Source: JAHIQC01 sp964565645 (GTDB taxonomy: Bacteria; Actinomycetota; Coriobacteriia; Anaerosomatales; JAHIQC01). From it: a stretch of 64,000 nucleotides of DNA. Location of the stretch: the NCBI GenBank assembly GCA_964565645.1, contig CAZMFQ010000005.1:123133-187132 (forward strand). The letters are read 5' to 3'. Both the position numbers and the translations under genes were made by a program. This document shows positions 1-8,620 of the stretch, piece after piece (within the stretch, counting starts at the first letter, position 1; every line of letters begins with the position of its first letter). The notes below the pieces were generated by a model. That model did not search any database and was not told the origin of the DNA. It was given only the letters and a program-made list of their open reading frames with translations.

Positions 1-443
1 CCGCGGCGCCGGTCGCCGCCGACCTCCCCGGCATCCAGACGTCACGACCCTACACCGCGTCCCCAACGGTCGAAGGTGCGACCACCCCAAGTGTCGACGC
101 CACCTCCCAAGCCCCTGCGACCACGGCGCCCTCGCCCGAAGCTCCTCCCACCAGCAGCGGCACCGCAAAGACTCCCGGGACCGGGCACGCACTCACGTCT
201 CCCCCACTGACGGATCCTCAGATGCCCGGACAGACGGACGGGTCGACCGGGGACTCCGGTGGGGACGATGACGAGGATGACGACGAGGCGCACGAGATCG
301 TCACTCCCGGCGTCCGGGAGGACGACGACTCCGAGGACCATCACGACACCGAGGACATCCACGAGCCCGGATCGCCGGATGACGACGATACGGGTGACGC
401 CGACGAGAGCAGCGACGTCGGATTTCGGGAATCATCGCACTAG
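1..443 (+). CDS. 3' part of an acidic, probably extracytoplasmic protein (5' end outside window)
   Basis: The reading frame is open from base 3 to a double stop (TAG TAG at 441-446), so this is the C-terminal ~146 residues of a larger gene. The first ~75 visible residues are a low-complexity Pro/Thr/Ser/Ala linker. The last ~70 are dominated by Asp, Glu and His, with runs such as GGDDDEDDDEAHE and EDDDSEDHHDTED. Such tails are common on surface proteins and can bind divalent cations, but no domain can be named. It ends 45 bases before an OmpR-type regulator on the same strand, so the two may share a transcript and the protein could be an accessory or target of that two-component system. That link rests on position only. 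Confidence 0.6.
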   Translation, partial: AAPVAADLPGIQTSRPYTASPTVEGATTPSVDATSQAPATTAPSPEAPPTSSGTAKTPGTGHALTSPPLTDPQMPGQTDGSTGDSGGDDDEDDDEAHEIVTPGVREDDDSEDHHDTEDIHEPGSPDDDDTGDADESSDVGFRESSH

Positions 444-488
444 TAGGGTGCGGAGAAGCAGGGTCCAGTCGTCGCGTTCGGAGGTTCC

Positions 489-1154
489 ATGCGGATACTA
501 CTCGTCGAGGACGAGGAACGGGTCGCGTCCTTCATCGTCAAAGGGCTGAGCGCCGAAGGCAACTCGGTCGAGTGGGTCGCGTCGGCCGCCGATGCCGAGT
601 CTTTGGCGACGACGCAGGAGTTCGACATGGTCCTTCTGGATCTCATGCTCCCTGACGGAGACGGGCGCGATGTGCTCAAGAAGGTCCGTGCGGCCGATGT
701 CGGCGTGCCGATCATCGTCGTGTCGGCCCTCGGCGAGATCGACGACAAGGTGGGCCTGCTGGATGCCGGTGCCGACGACTACCTCGTCAAGCCCTTCGCG
801 TTCGCGGAGCTCGCAGCCCGGGTCCGCGCGAACGCTCGGCACGGTCAGCAGTCGGCTCGCGTCCTGGCCGCGGGAGATCTCTCACTCGACACGAAGTCCC
901 GCATCGCCCGTCGCGGCGACGCCGCCGTGGATCTGCCATCACGGGAGTTCGCGTTGCTGGAGTACCTGATGCGGCATGCGGACCAGGTCCTTTCCCGGCA
1001 GCAGTTGCTTGACGCCGTTTGGGGTTTCGACTTCGATACCGGCTCCAACGTGGTGGATGTCTACATCGGCTACCTGCGACGCAAGCTCGATAGGCCCGGC
1101 GAGCCCTCGTTCATCGAGACCGTCCGCGGAGCCGGGTACCGTGTCCGCTCGTAG
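489..1154 (+). CDS. OmpR/PhoB-family response regulator
   Basis: DNA-binding response regulator of 221 residues, the usual length for the family. The receiver domain (about 1-115) shows the acidic pocket EDE at 7-9, the phosphoacceptor Asp51 in LLDLMLP and the conserved Lys101 in YLVKPF. The C-terminal winged helix (about 125-219) has the typical SREFALLEYL and VDVYIGYLRRKLD segments and ends GAGYRVRS. The start is supported by GGAGG five bases upstream. Its stop overlaps the downstream histidine kinase start by 14 bases, so the two are translationally coupled and surely partners. The stimulus is not evident. The protein resembles the TctD/QseB/PrrA-like group, but a precise orthologue cannot be assigned. 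Confidence 0.93.
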   Translation: MRILLVEDEERVASFIVKGLSAEGNSVEWVASAADAESLATTQEFDMVLLDLMLPDGDGRDVLKKVRAADVGVPIIVVSALGEIDDKVGLLDAGADDYLVKPFAFAELAARVRANARHGQQSARVLAAGDLSLDTKSRIARRGDAAVDLPSREFALLEYLMRHADQVLSRQQLLDAVWGFDFDTGSNVVDVYIGYLRRKLDRPGEPSFIETVRGAGYRVRS

Positions 1155-2565
1155 AGGTCTGTCGGCCGCCGGCCGCGTGGCTGCGGCGGTGCTTGCCGTG
1201 CTCGCCTTCGGTGTCGTGCTGGTGGCGGCGATATCCTGGGCCATGGTGCGCAACGCGACCACAGCCGACCTTGACGCCACGCTCCTTCGCGAGGCGCAGG
1301 CGTATGGCGCCGCGATCGCGCCGGCCACAGAGACCGACCAGCGTGGACTGATCGAGGCCTCCCGCTCATACCTCGCAGCCCGTACCGCCGCAACGGGGGG
1401 GCTGCAGCCGATCCTGCTCGTGCGCACGAAGGACGGCAAGATCCTCTCGAACTCCGACGTGCTGCTTGAGCACGCTCCCGGGAACGCGGTGATGCTGGAC
1501 CCGGCCACCACCACCAAGGCATTCATCGACCTGACCTACGAGGGGACCACGTACCGCGCCGCCACGGTCCCTGTGACGGATGCTGCGGGGACCGTGCTGG
1601 CCGTGTTCCAGGCGGCGGCACCAACCACCGGACTGAGCTCCATCAACCAGGAACTCGCCACGGCGCTTGCGATCGCCTGTGTGGCGGCGATCGTGCTGGG
1701 TACGGGGCTGTCCTTCTGGGCCGCCCGTCGCGCGCTACGACCTCTCCACGACATGGCGGCCTCAGCGTCGAGGGTCACCCATGAGTCGCTGAGCGAACGG
1801 ATCGGGTATGACGGCCCGCCAGATGAACTCGGCCAACTGGCCGACGCCCTGGACTCCATGCTCGACCGTCTCGAGGTCTCGTTCTCTGACCAGCGGCGCT
1901 TCGTTGCGGACGCTTCGCACGAACTGCGCACACCCGTTGCGGTAATCCGCGGCAATCTCGACATCCTGCGGCAGCCCTGGGCCGACGAGGACGAACGCGA
2001 GGAGTCTCTCCGCGTCATCGACGACGAGGTGGGGCGGATGCAGCGCCTTCTGGACGACATGCTCTCACTCGCGCGCTCGGACAGCTCCGCCATGCGTCGC
2101 CCCTTCCAGCCGCTCGAGGTCTCCAGTCTGCTCGCAGAAGTCGCAACGAAGGCGCGGGCGCTCGGCGACCGCACCATCACGCTGACATGCGCGGCGGACC
2201 TGTGGGTCTCGGGAGATCCCGACATGCTCGAGCAGGCGCTCCTCAACATCGTGCGCAACGCGGTGGAGCATACGCGCCCTCGGGGCCGCATCGGCATCGC
2301 ATGCTCCGGTGTCGCGGGGCGGGTGGTCGTCGCCGTATCCGATGACGGGCCCGGCCTACGCTCTGAGGACATCGTCAGGGTCTTCGACCGGTTCTACCGC
2401 GCCACGGGCGGACCGAGACCTGCCGCAAGCGGTGGTTCGGGACTCGGCCTGTCCATCGCACAGCGTCTCGTTGAACAGCACGGTGGGACGATCGCAGCGC
2501 ACAACGCCGAAGACGGCGGGGCGGTGTTCGAGGTGTCGCTGCCGCTCATCGACGCCCCTGAGTAG
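1141..2565 (+). CDS. Membrane sensor histidine kinase (HAMP type), partner of the upstream regulator
   Basis: Class I sensor kinase of 474 residues starting at GTG (1141), inside the 3' end of the response regulator gene. Transmembrane helix 1 (about 10-34) and helix 2 (about 174-195) bracket a ~140-residue extracytoplasmic sensor with no cysteine cluster or recognisable fold. A HAMP linker (about 197-248) follows, then the dimerisation box with His260 in DASHELRTP, the N box with NIVRNAVEH, and glycine-rich ATP lid motifs (DDGPGL, GGSGLGLSIA). All catalytic boxes look intact, so it should autophosphorylate and phosphorylate Asp51 of the neighbouring regulator. The longer frame opening at 976 lies wholly inside the regulator gene and was rejected as a start. 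Confidence 0.92.
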   Translation: MSARRGLSAAGRVAAAVLAVLAFGVVLVAAISWAMVRNATTADLDATLLREAQAYGAAIAPATETDQRGLIEASRSYLAARTAATGGLQPILLVRTKDGKILSNSDVLLEHAPGNAVMLDPATTTKAFIDLTYEGTTYRAATVPVTDAAGTVLAVFQAAAPTTGLSSINQELATALAIACVAAIVLGTGLSFWAARRALRPLHDMAASASRVTHESLSERIGYDGPPDELGQLADALDSMLDRLEVSFSDQRRFVADASHELRTPVAVIRGNLDILRQPWADEDEREESLRVIDDEVGRMQRLLDDMLSLARSDSSAMRRPFQPLEVSSLLAEVATKARALGDRTITLTCAADLWVSGDPDMLEQALLNIVRNAVEHTRPRGRIGIACSGVAGRVVVAVSDDGPGLRSEDIVRVFDRFYRATGGPRPAASGGSGLGLSIAQRLVEQHGGTIAAHNAEDGGAVFEVSLPLIDAPE

Positions 2566-2660
2566 GGCGATTACCGTTTGTCATTCCCAAATGACCGTTT
2601 ATCCGCAATTTCTTAATGCTCATGCCTTTTGTCTCCGATTCCTGCCTTAGGTAGGCGAAT

Positions 2661-2677
2661 TGCGACCGTTGGTCGCA
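2661..2677 (+). repeat. Perfect hairpin in the leader of the secreted beta-domain gene
   Basis: TGCGACC-GTT-GGTCGCA is a perfect 7-bp inverted repeat with a 3-base loop. It lies in the 132-base, comparatively AT-rich leader between the kinase stop (2565) and the next start (2698), about 14 bases before its GAGG ribosome-binding site. There is no T run, so it is not an obvious terminator. It could be a translational control element. No riboswitch consensus could be matched to it. Confidence 0.35.
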
Positions 2678-2697
2678 GGGGATTGGAGCTGAGGATC

Positions 2698-3687
2698 ATG
2701 AGCGCCACTGGGGACAGGATTCACGGAACGGCACACATGAGGATCGCCACTGCGTTCCTCATCGTAGCGATAGCCCTCTGCTATGCGGTCGTCGCTCCTC
2801 TGCCGCAAGCGCACGCGGTCGTGTCCGACAACGTCATCGGTTCCGTCTCGGACGCCGGGGAGGGAATCATGGTCCCCGGTGCTCGGATCGAACTCATCAA
2901 GGTCGAGCCTCACGGCCTGACCACCCTCGCAGCCACGGCGTTCACGGATACTGCGGGGCAGTGGAGAGCGAACGTGCCCGTGGGCCGGTACATGATCAGG
3001 TTCTCCAAGGACGACGACTCATACGCTCCTCTCTACTACCCGGACAGCCCGACCGTCGAGGACGCTCAGGTCCTGGACCTTGGCAGCTTCACCTACTACG
3101 CCGCTATCAGCCTCAACGCACCGGCGAGCATCTCCGGCGACATGGTCGACCTCTTCGACGACACGACGATCGGCGACGGCGAGGTCGTGGTGCAGCGCAA
3201 GAACAAGAACGGCGTGTGGCGTGAGATCGCACGCGGCAAGACGGACGACAGCGGGCACTTCCAGGTCGGCGCGCTCAACCCCGGCTCATATGTCATCTCG
3301 ACCGTCGTCGGCACGTGCGCCAGCTGCAGATACCTTGGGCCGGCGACCAGCCTCGACGAAGCTCGCGTGCTCGATGTGCAGGTCGGAGAGGTCGAGAGCG
3401 TCAAGTTCGCTGTGTGCACGGACGTGACCGCACCCCAGACCGCGAGCAGCGTTCCCGGAAAGAGCACACCCCTCAAGACCCGCGTGAAGCTGCGGGCCAC
3501 CGACGACAAGTCCGGCGTCAAGACGACGTACTACCGGCTCAACGGCGGTCGGCTCATGAGCGGCAACTCGTTCACTCTGACGAGGCTCGGGTTCAACACC
3601 ATCGAGTTCTACTCGATCGACGGCGCAGGCAACATCGAGCCCGTACGGAGGCAAGTCGTACTCGTGGCCCGCGGACTCGGCAGGTGA
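2698..3687 (+). CDS. Secreted protein with Ig/CarboxypepD_reg-like and OmpL47-type beta domains
   Basis: Predicted exported protein of 329 residues. ATG at 2698 follows GAGG at good spacing. A 13-residue hydrophilic lead is followed by a hydrophobic signal segment starting MRIATAFLIVAIALCYAVVA and ending in an AHA-type cleavage site near residue 39. Two beta-rich modules follow that resemble carboxypeptidase-regulatory/SdrD-B repeats (gVmVPGARIELIK..., then GDGEVVVQRK... with GHFQVGALNPGSY). The C-terminal ~85 residues match the OmpL47-type pattern (DVTAPQT..., TTYYRLNGG, NTIEFYSIDGAGNIE). There is no sorting signal or C-terminal anchor. Function is unknown; cell-surface adhesion or a structural role would be typical. 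A second start at 2737 would give a tighter signal peptide but lacks a clear ribosome-binding site. Confidence 0.7.
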   Translation: MSATGDRIHGTAHMRIATAFLIVAIALCYAVVAPLPQAHAVVSDNVIGSVSDAGEGIMVPGARIELIKVEPHGLTTLAATAFTDTAGQWRANVPVGRYMIRFSKDDDSYAPLYYPDSPTVEDAQVLDLGSFTYYAAISLNAPASISGDMVDLFDDTTIGDGEVVVQRKNKNGVWREIARGKTDDSGHFQVGALNPGSYVISTVVGTCASCRYLGPATSLDEARVLDVQVGEVESVKFAVCTDVTAPQTASSVPGKSTPLKTRVKLRATDDKSGVKTTYYRLNGGRLMSGNSFTLTRLGFNTIEFYSIDGAGNIEPVRRQVVLVARGLGR

Positions 3688-3729
3688 CACAGGCCTCTCA
3701 GGTCGAGACAAAGGTCCCGACCGATGATG

Positions 3730-3756
3730 AAAGGGCCCGCGTGCAGCGGGCCCTTT
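3730..3756. terminator. Bidirectional intrinsic terminator between converging genes
   Basis: AAAGGGCCCGC-GTGCA-GCGGGCCCTTT forms an 11-bp perfect G+C-rich stem with a 5-base loop. It is flanked by A and T tracts that serve both directions, lying 43 bases after the secreted protein gene and 38 bases before the stop of selB on the other strand. Confidence 0.85.
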
Positions 3757-3793
3757 CGCGTGCGCGTCAAGAGCTCGGGCCCGTGCCGGGCGT

Positions 3794-5698
3794 TCAGTTC
3801 CGCTTGAGCACCCGGACATCCCCCTCGCGCTTCGTGATGCCCTGAGCGTCGAAGTACTCGAGCAGCGGGATGGCGTACTTGCGGCTGACGCCGAGCGCGT
3901 CCCGGAGCTCCGCGGCTGTCGCGGAGCCACACCCGGTGAGGAACTCCACCAGCGTCCCACGAGCCGCATCGATCACGCTCGCGTCAAAGTGGAGCTCACT
4001 GCCAAGCCTCACGACCGAGCGGTCGAGGGCCATTCGGGTGAGTGCCTTGCGCACCACGCCCTGCTCGAAGCCGAGCGCCGCCGAGAGTTCGGGGACGCCG
4101 GCAGGCGCCAGTCCCTGCTCGACCAGGAGCGGGCCGAGCGCTTCAAGTGCCGCGTTCTCCTCGGCTATCGCGGAGACGGCGGCGCCCGCATGACGGATCC
4201 GGCCGGACTCGCGGACGGCCCAGCGCTCCGCCGCCGGGTGCGCGAGCATCGCATCGAACACGCGCGGATCCATGCGCTTGTCCACCCGGTCGCGCAGGGC
4301 GGCGGTGGAGATGCCGGTCGCGCGCGGATCCGCCTCATGGAACGCGAGCAGCGCCGCCTCGATCGCGCCAAGGTCATGCTCGAAGGCCTCATGGGTCATG
4401 AAGAAGGTCTCGCCGCCGACCTTGAGCCGTTCGAGGTCGGCCTTGTTCAGCGCGTCGGCGACCGCCGAACGGTCCACGCCGAGCACACCCGCTATCCCCG
4501 CCGAACTCATCGCCTGCCCACGTGCGCCCAGCAGGCCAAGGGCGGCGGCAGGGATGTCGTGCGCGAGCAGTGCATCGAGGAGCTCGAGCTCGTGTGCACG
4601 CAGTGTCGTGCGTCGCAGGGGCGCGACATCCAGGACGGTGCCACCGCCAATCGTGTAGACAGGCGAGTACGAGCGGACGATGAAGCGGTCCTGATATCGG
4701 GGAGCGAGCGGCTCCTCGAGCCTGAGCTGCGCATACGCCGAGGAACCGGGGTGCAGCTCCTCGGCGTCCATCAGAAGGACGCGGCCGAGGACCTCGCGTG
4801 TCCCGTGGTGCACATGGACGCGGGCCCCGGATACGAAGGGCTTGTCATCCCCGGGGAAGCCGAGGTAGGTGAAGCGCACGTCCATGCGGTCGGTCGGCGA
4901 GAGCGAGCCGGGCGCCGCCACGATGTCGCCGCGGGAGATGTCGTCGAGGTCGAGCCCCGCGATGTTGATCGCCACGCGCTGGCCCGCGGTCGCCCTCTCG
5001 ACGGCGTCGGAGTGGACCTGCACGCCCCTGATGCGCCCCTTGCGGCCGCCCGGGAAGATCTCGATCTCGTCGTCGCGGGATGCGGTTCCGGACCACATCG
5101 TGCCGGTGACCACGGTCCCTGCCCCGGCGATGGTGAACACGCGGTCGACAGGCAGCCGCATCGGCAGCGCCGCCTGGCGCGACGGCGCGATATCGGCGAG
5201 CTCGTCGAGTGCCTTGCGCAGGTCATCGAGGCCCTCGCCGGTGCGACTGGAGACCGGCACGATCCGGGCGCCCTCGATCGAGGTCCCCGCAAGCAGGTTC
5301 TCGACGTCCTCGGCCACCATCGCCAGCCAGTCGGGATCGGCGAGGTCGGACTTCGTGAGCGCGACCACACCCCGGTCTATGCCGAGAAGATCGATGATCG
5401 CGAGGTGCTCGCGCGTCTGGGGCATCACCCCGTCGTCAGCGGCGACTACGAGCAGCACCACGTCGATGCCGGTCGCCCCGGCGACCATCTGGCGCACGAA
5501 CTTCTCGTGGCCCGGCACGTCGACGACACCCATCGCCCGTCCGCTCGGCAGCTCCAGCCGGGCGAACCCGAGCTCGATGGTGATGCCGCGCTCCTTCTCC
5601 TCGGCCAGGCGGTCGGGGTCCGTGCCCGTGATCGCCTTGACCAGCGATGACTTTCCATGGTCGATGTGACCGGCTGTCCCCAGGACGAGCGACGGCAT
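3794..5698 (-). CDS. selB: Selenocysteine-specific elongation factor SelB
   Basis: GTPase of 634 residues that carries Sec-tRNA to the ribosome and binds the SECIS hairpin in selenoprotein mRNAs; the length is typical. The N-terminal G domain has GTAGHIDHGKSSL (P-loop; Ser replaces the commoner Thr), the switch segment ERGITIELGFA, DVPGHEKFV (G3) and TKSD (G4). EF-Tu-like beta-barrel domains follow, and the C-terminal third looks like the winged-helix repeats that bind SECIS RNA (ending with LGVSRKYAIPLLEYFD... and REGDVRVL). It is the last gene of the run selD - YedF-like - selA - selB; its ATG lies 4 bases after the selA stop, indicating coupling. Its presence with selA and selD shows the organism inserts selenocysteine. 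Confidence 0.97.
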   Translation of the reverse strand: MPSLVLGTAGHIDHGKSSLVKAITGTDPDRLAEEKERGITIELGFARLELPSGRAMGVVDVPGHEKFVRQMVAGATGIDVVLLVVAADDGVMPQTREHLAIIDLLGIDRGVVALTKSDLADPDWLAMVAEDVENLLAGTSIEGARIVPVSSRTGEGLDDLRKALDELADIAPSRQAALPMRLPVDRVFTIAGAGTVVTGTMWSGTASRDDEIEIFPGGRKGRIRGVQVHSDAVERATAGQRVAINIAGLDLDDISRGDIVAAPGSLSPTDRMDVRFTYLGFPGDDKPFVSGARVHVHHGTREVLGRVLLMDAEELHPGSSAYAQLRLEEPLAPRYQDRFIVRSYSPVYTIGGGTVLDVAPLRRTTLRAHELELLDALLAHDIPAAALGLLGARGQAMSSAGIAGVLGVDRSAVADALNKADLERLKVGGETFFMTHEAFEHDLGAIEAALLAFHEADPRATGISTAALRDRVDKRMDPRVFDAMLAHPAAERWAVRESGRIRHAGAAVSAIAEENAALEALGPLLVEQGLAPAGVPELSAALGFEQGVVRKALTRMALDRSVVRLGSELHFDASVIDAARGTLVEFLTGCGSATAAELRDALGVSRKYAIPLLEYFDAQGITKREGDVRVLKRN

Positions 5699-5702
5699 GA
5701 CG

Positions 5703-7112
<1,410 letters not shown>

Positions 7113-7150
7113 GCGCGTATTGTACCCGAGCCGCCCGCCCCGTCCGGGAC

Positions 7151-7489
7151 TCAGGCGATCGTCACGACCGCGTCGTCACCGAGCATCGCCGCGACGCCGT
7201 CCGGCATGGTGCCCACGTCGCCGACCTCGAGCGAGTCGCGCAGCTTGAGGTAGTCGAGGCAGGTCCCGCAGACCTTGAGCGGCACCCCCGCCTCGACGAG
7301 CAACCTGAGGTCGTCGAGCACTTCGGAGCCGGCGCATGCGAGACGCACGCCGTCGTGCATCAGCATCAGAGCCGCGGGCGGGTTCGTATCGCGCGCCACG
7401 GAGTACACGAAGTTGCGCATGAGGACGCGGCCGAGTTCATCATCGTGCCGCCCGATGGAGTCGGTGAGGATGAGCACGCGCTTGGCCAT
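7151..7489 (-). CDS. DsrE-fold selenium-metabolism protein, C-terminal YedF type
   Basis: Small protein (112 residues) of the DsrE/DsrF fold. It matches the C-terminal domain of YedF, which accompanies selenium genes in many anaerobes. It contains VLILTDSIGR, LMLMHDGVRLAC and the cysteine pair motif KVCGTCLDYL, which is likely redox or sulfur/selenium active. It lacks the N-terminal TusA/SirA-like domain normally fused to YedF, so it is a one-domain version. I chose ATG 7489 because GGAGGT lies four bases before it; the in-frame ATG 12 bases upstream overlaps that ribosome-binding site. Its position between selD and selA supports a role in selenium handling, perhaps delivering selenium or repairing selenophosphate chemistry. 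The exact reaction is not established. An imperfect dyad (7514-7536) lies just upstream. Confidence 0.8.
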   Translation of the reverse strand: MAKRVLILTDSIGRHDDELGRVLMRNFVYSVARDTNPPAALMLMHDGVRLACAGSEVLDDLRLLVEAGVPLKVCGTCLDYLKLRDSLEVGDVGTMPDGVAAMLGDDAVVTIA

Positions 7490-7565
7490 GAGGACCTCCA
7501 TGTGATCGGCTGAATCGTTCCATCTGAACCGATTATGGCCGAAGACCCCCCGCCGCGTGCAAGCC

Positions 7566-8597
7566 CTAGCCGGTCACGACGACCTTGCCCGGCGTCCCGT
7601 CGACGCAGCGACCGATCACGGAGCCGCTCTCACCACGCCTGTCGAGGGCCTCGAGCAACTCGTCGCAGCGCTCCGGGGCCACGGCCATGAGCAGGCCGCC
7701 GCTCGTCTGCGGATCGGCGAGCAGCCCGCGCCACGCGTCGTCCGCCGGGCCCCACTCGACGTGGGGTTCGAGGTCCGCGATGACGTCCTCGGTACGCCCG
7801 GGACGAACGTGGTCCCGCGAGTACTCGAGCGCTGCGGGCCAGATCGGCACGGCGGCCAGGTCGAGCTCGGCGGCGGTGCCGCTGCCGAGCATCATCTCGC
7901 GGAGGTGGCCGACCAGGCCGAACCCGGTCACGTCGGTGCCGGCGTTGACGCCCACCGCCACCATCGCTTCGGACGCCGCCTTGTTCAGGCGTGCCATCGC
8001 CTCGATGACCTCCCTGATGGAATCCTCGGTCACAAGGCCCCGCTTGAGCGTGGTGTTCATGACCCCGACCCCTATACGCTTGGTCAGGACGAACAGATCG
8101 CCCGGGCGCGCGCCCACGTTGCGAACCACGCTCGCAGGATCGGCCGTGCCCATCACCGAGAGTCCGTACTTGGGTTCTTTGTCGTCGATCGTGTGGCCGC
8201 CGACTATGACGCAGCCGGCCTCGGCACACGTGTCCGCGCCACCACGAAGCACGGCCGCGACCACCTCGGGATCCATCGAACACGGGAACGCGAGCAGGTT
8301 CATGGCCGTAAGCGGCCGCCCGCCCATCGCGTAGACGTCGGAGAGCGAGTTCGCCGCGGTGATCCTGCCGAAATCGTAGGGGTCATCGACCATAGGCGTG
8401 AAGAAGTCGACGGTGAGCAGGATGGCCCTGCCGTCGATGACGTAGACCGCGGCGTCGTCCGAGGTGTCGAAGCCGACCATCAGCTCCTCGGCAGTACCGG
8501 GGTCGAACCGGTCGAGAACCGCTTTGAGGTCCGCCGGACCCCACTTGGCGGCTCAACCGGCCTTCGTGGACAGCTCAGTGAGCCTGACCGGCTCCAT
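7566..8597 (-). CDS. selD: Selenide, water dikinase SelD, itself a selenoprotein (in-frame UGA = Sec15)
   Basis: Makes selenophosphate from selenide and ATP for SelA. Conventional calling starts at the internal ATG (8480) and misses the catalytic N-terminus. Reading through one TGA (8555-8553) restores MEPVRLTELSTKAG-U-AAKWG, which aligns with the family motif in which Cys or Sec is followed two residues later by the catalytic Lys (Lys18 here). The full product is 343 residues, the normal SelD length. ATG 8597 is preceded by GAGGAGGG, and the frame on both sides of the TGA is SelD-like, so this is recoding rather than a pseudogene. The remainder has GFDTSDDAAV, DFFTPMVDDPYDFGRI, the GGHTIDD segment and DVTGFGLVGHL. 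It follows the EAL gene by 23 bases and precedes the YedF-like gene by 76. Confidence 0.93.
8531..8552 (-). promoter_or_regulatory. Candidate bacterial SECIS hairpin immediately after the selD UGA
   Basis: One base after the TGA the mRNA reads CCGCC-AAGTGGGGTCC-GGCGG, a perfect 5-bp stem. Within the loop a GG/CC pair can close a small apical loop reading GGT. Bacterial SECIS elements bound by SelB sit directly downstream of UGA and carry a GG/GU apical loop, so position and loop both fit. The fold was drawn by eye and no energy was computed. Confidence 0.5.
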
Positions 8598-8620
8598 CGA
8601 CCCTCCTCGTGCGTCCGTGG

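Noticed and set aside
3989..5650. 553-codon open frame on the plus strand opposite selB
   Set aside because: It is the antisense shadow of selB: composition is Arg/Asp/His-rich, there is no ribosome-binding site and no recognisable domain. The same applies to the long frames opposite selA/yedF (5697-7253), selD/EAL (7557-9212), mfd (24656-27058) and the motor ATPase (33292-34776).
8480..8597. selD as a truncated pseudogene
   Set aside because: Only one stop interrupts it, it falls exactly on the Cys/Sec position, and selA/selB are adjacent, so recoding explains it better.
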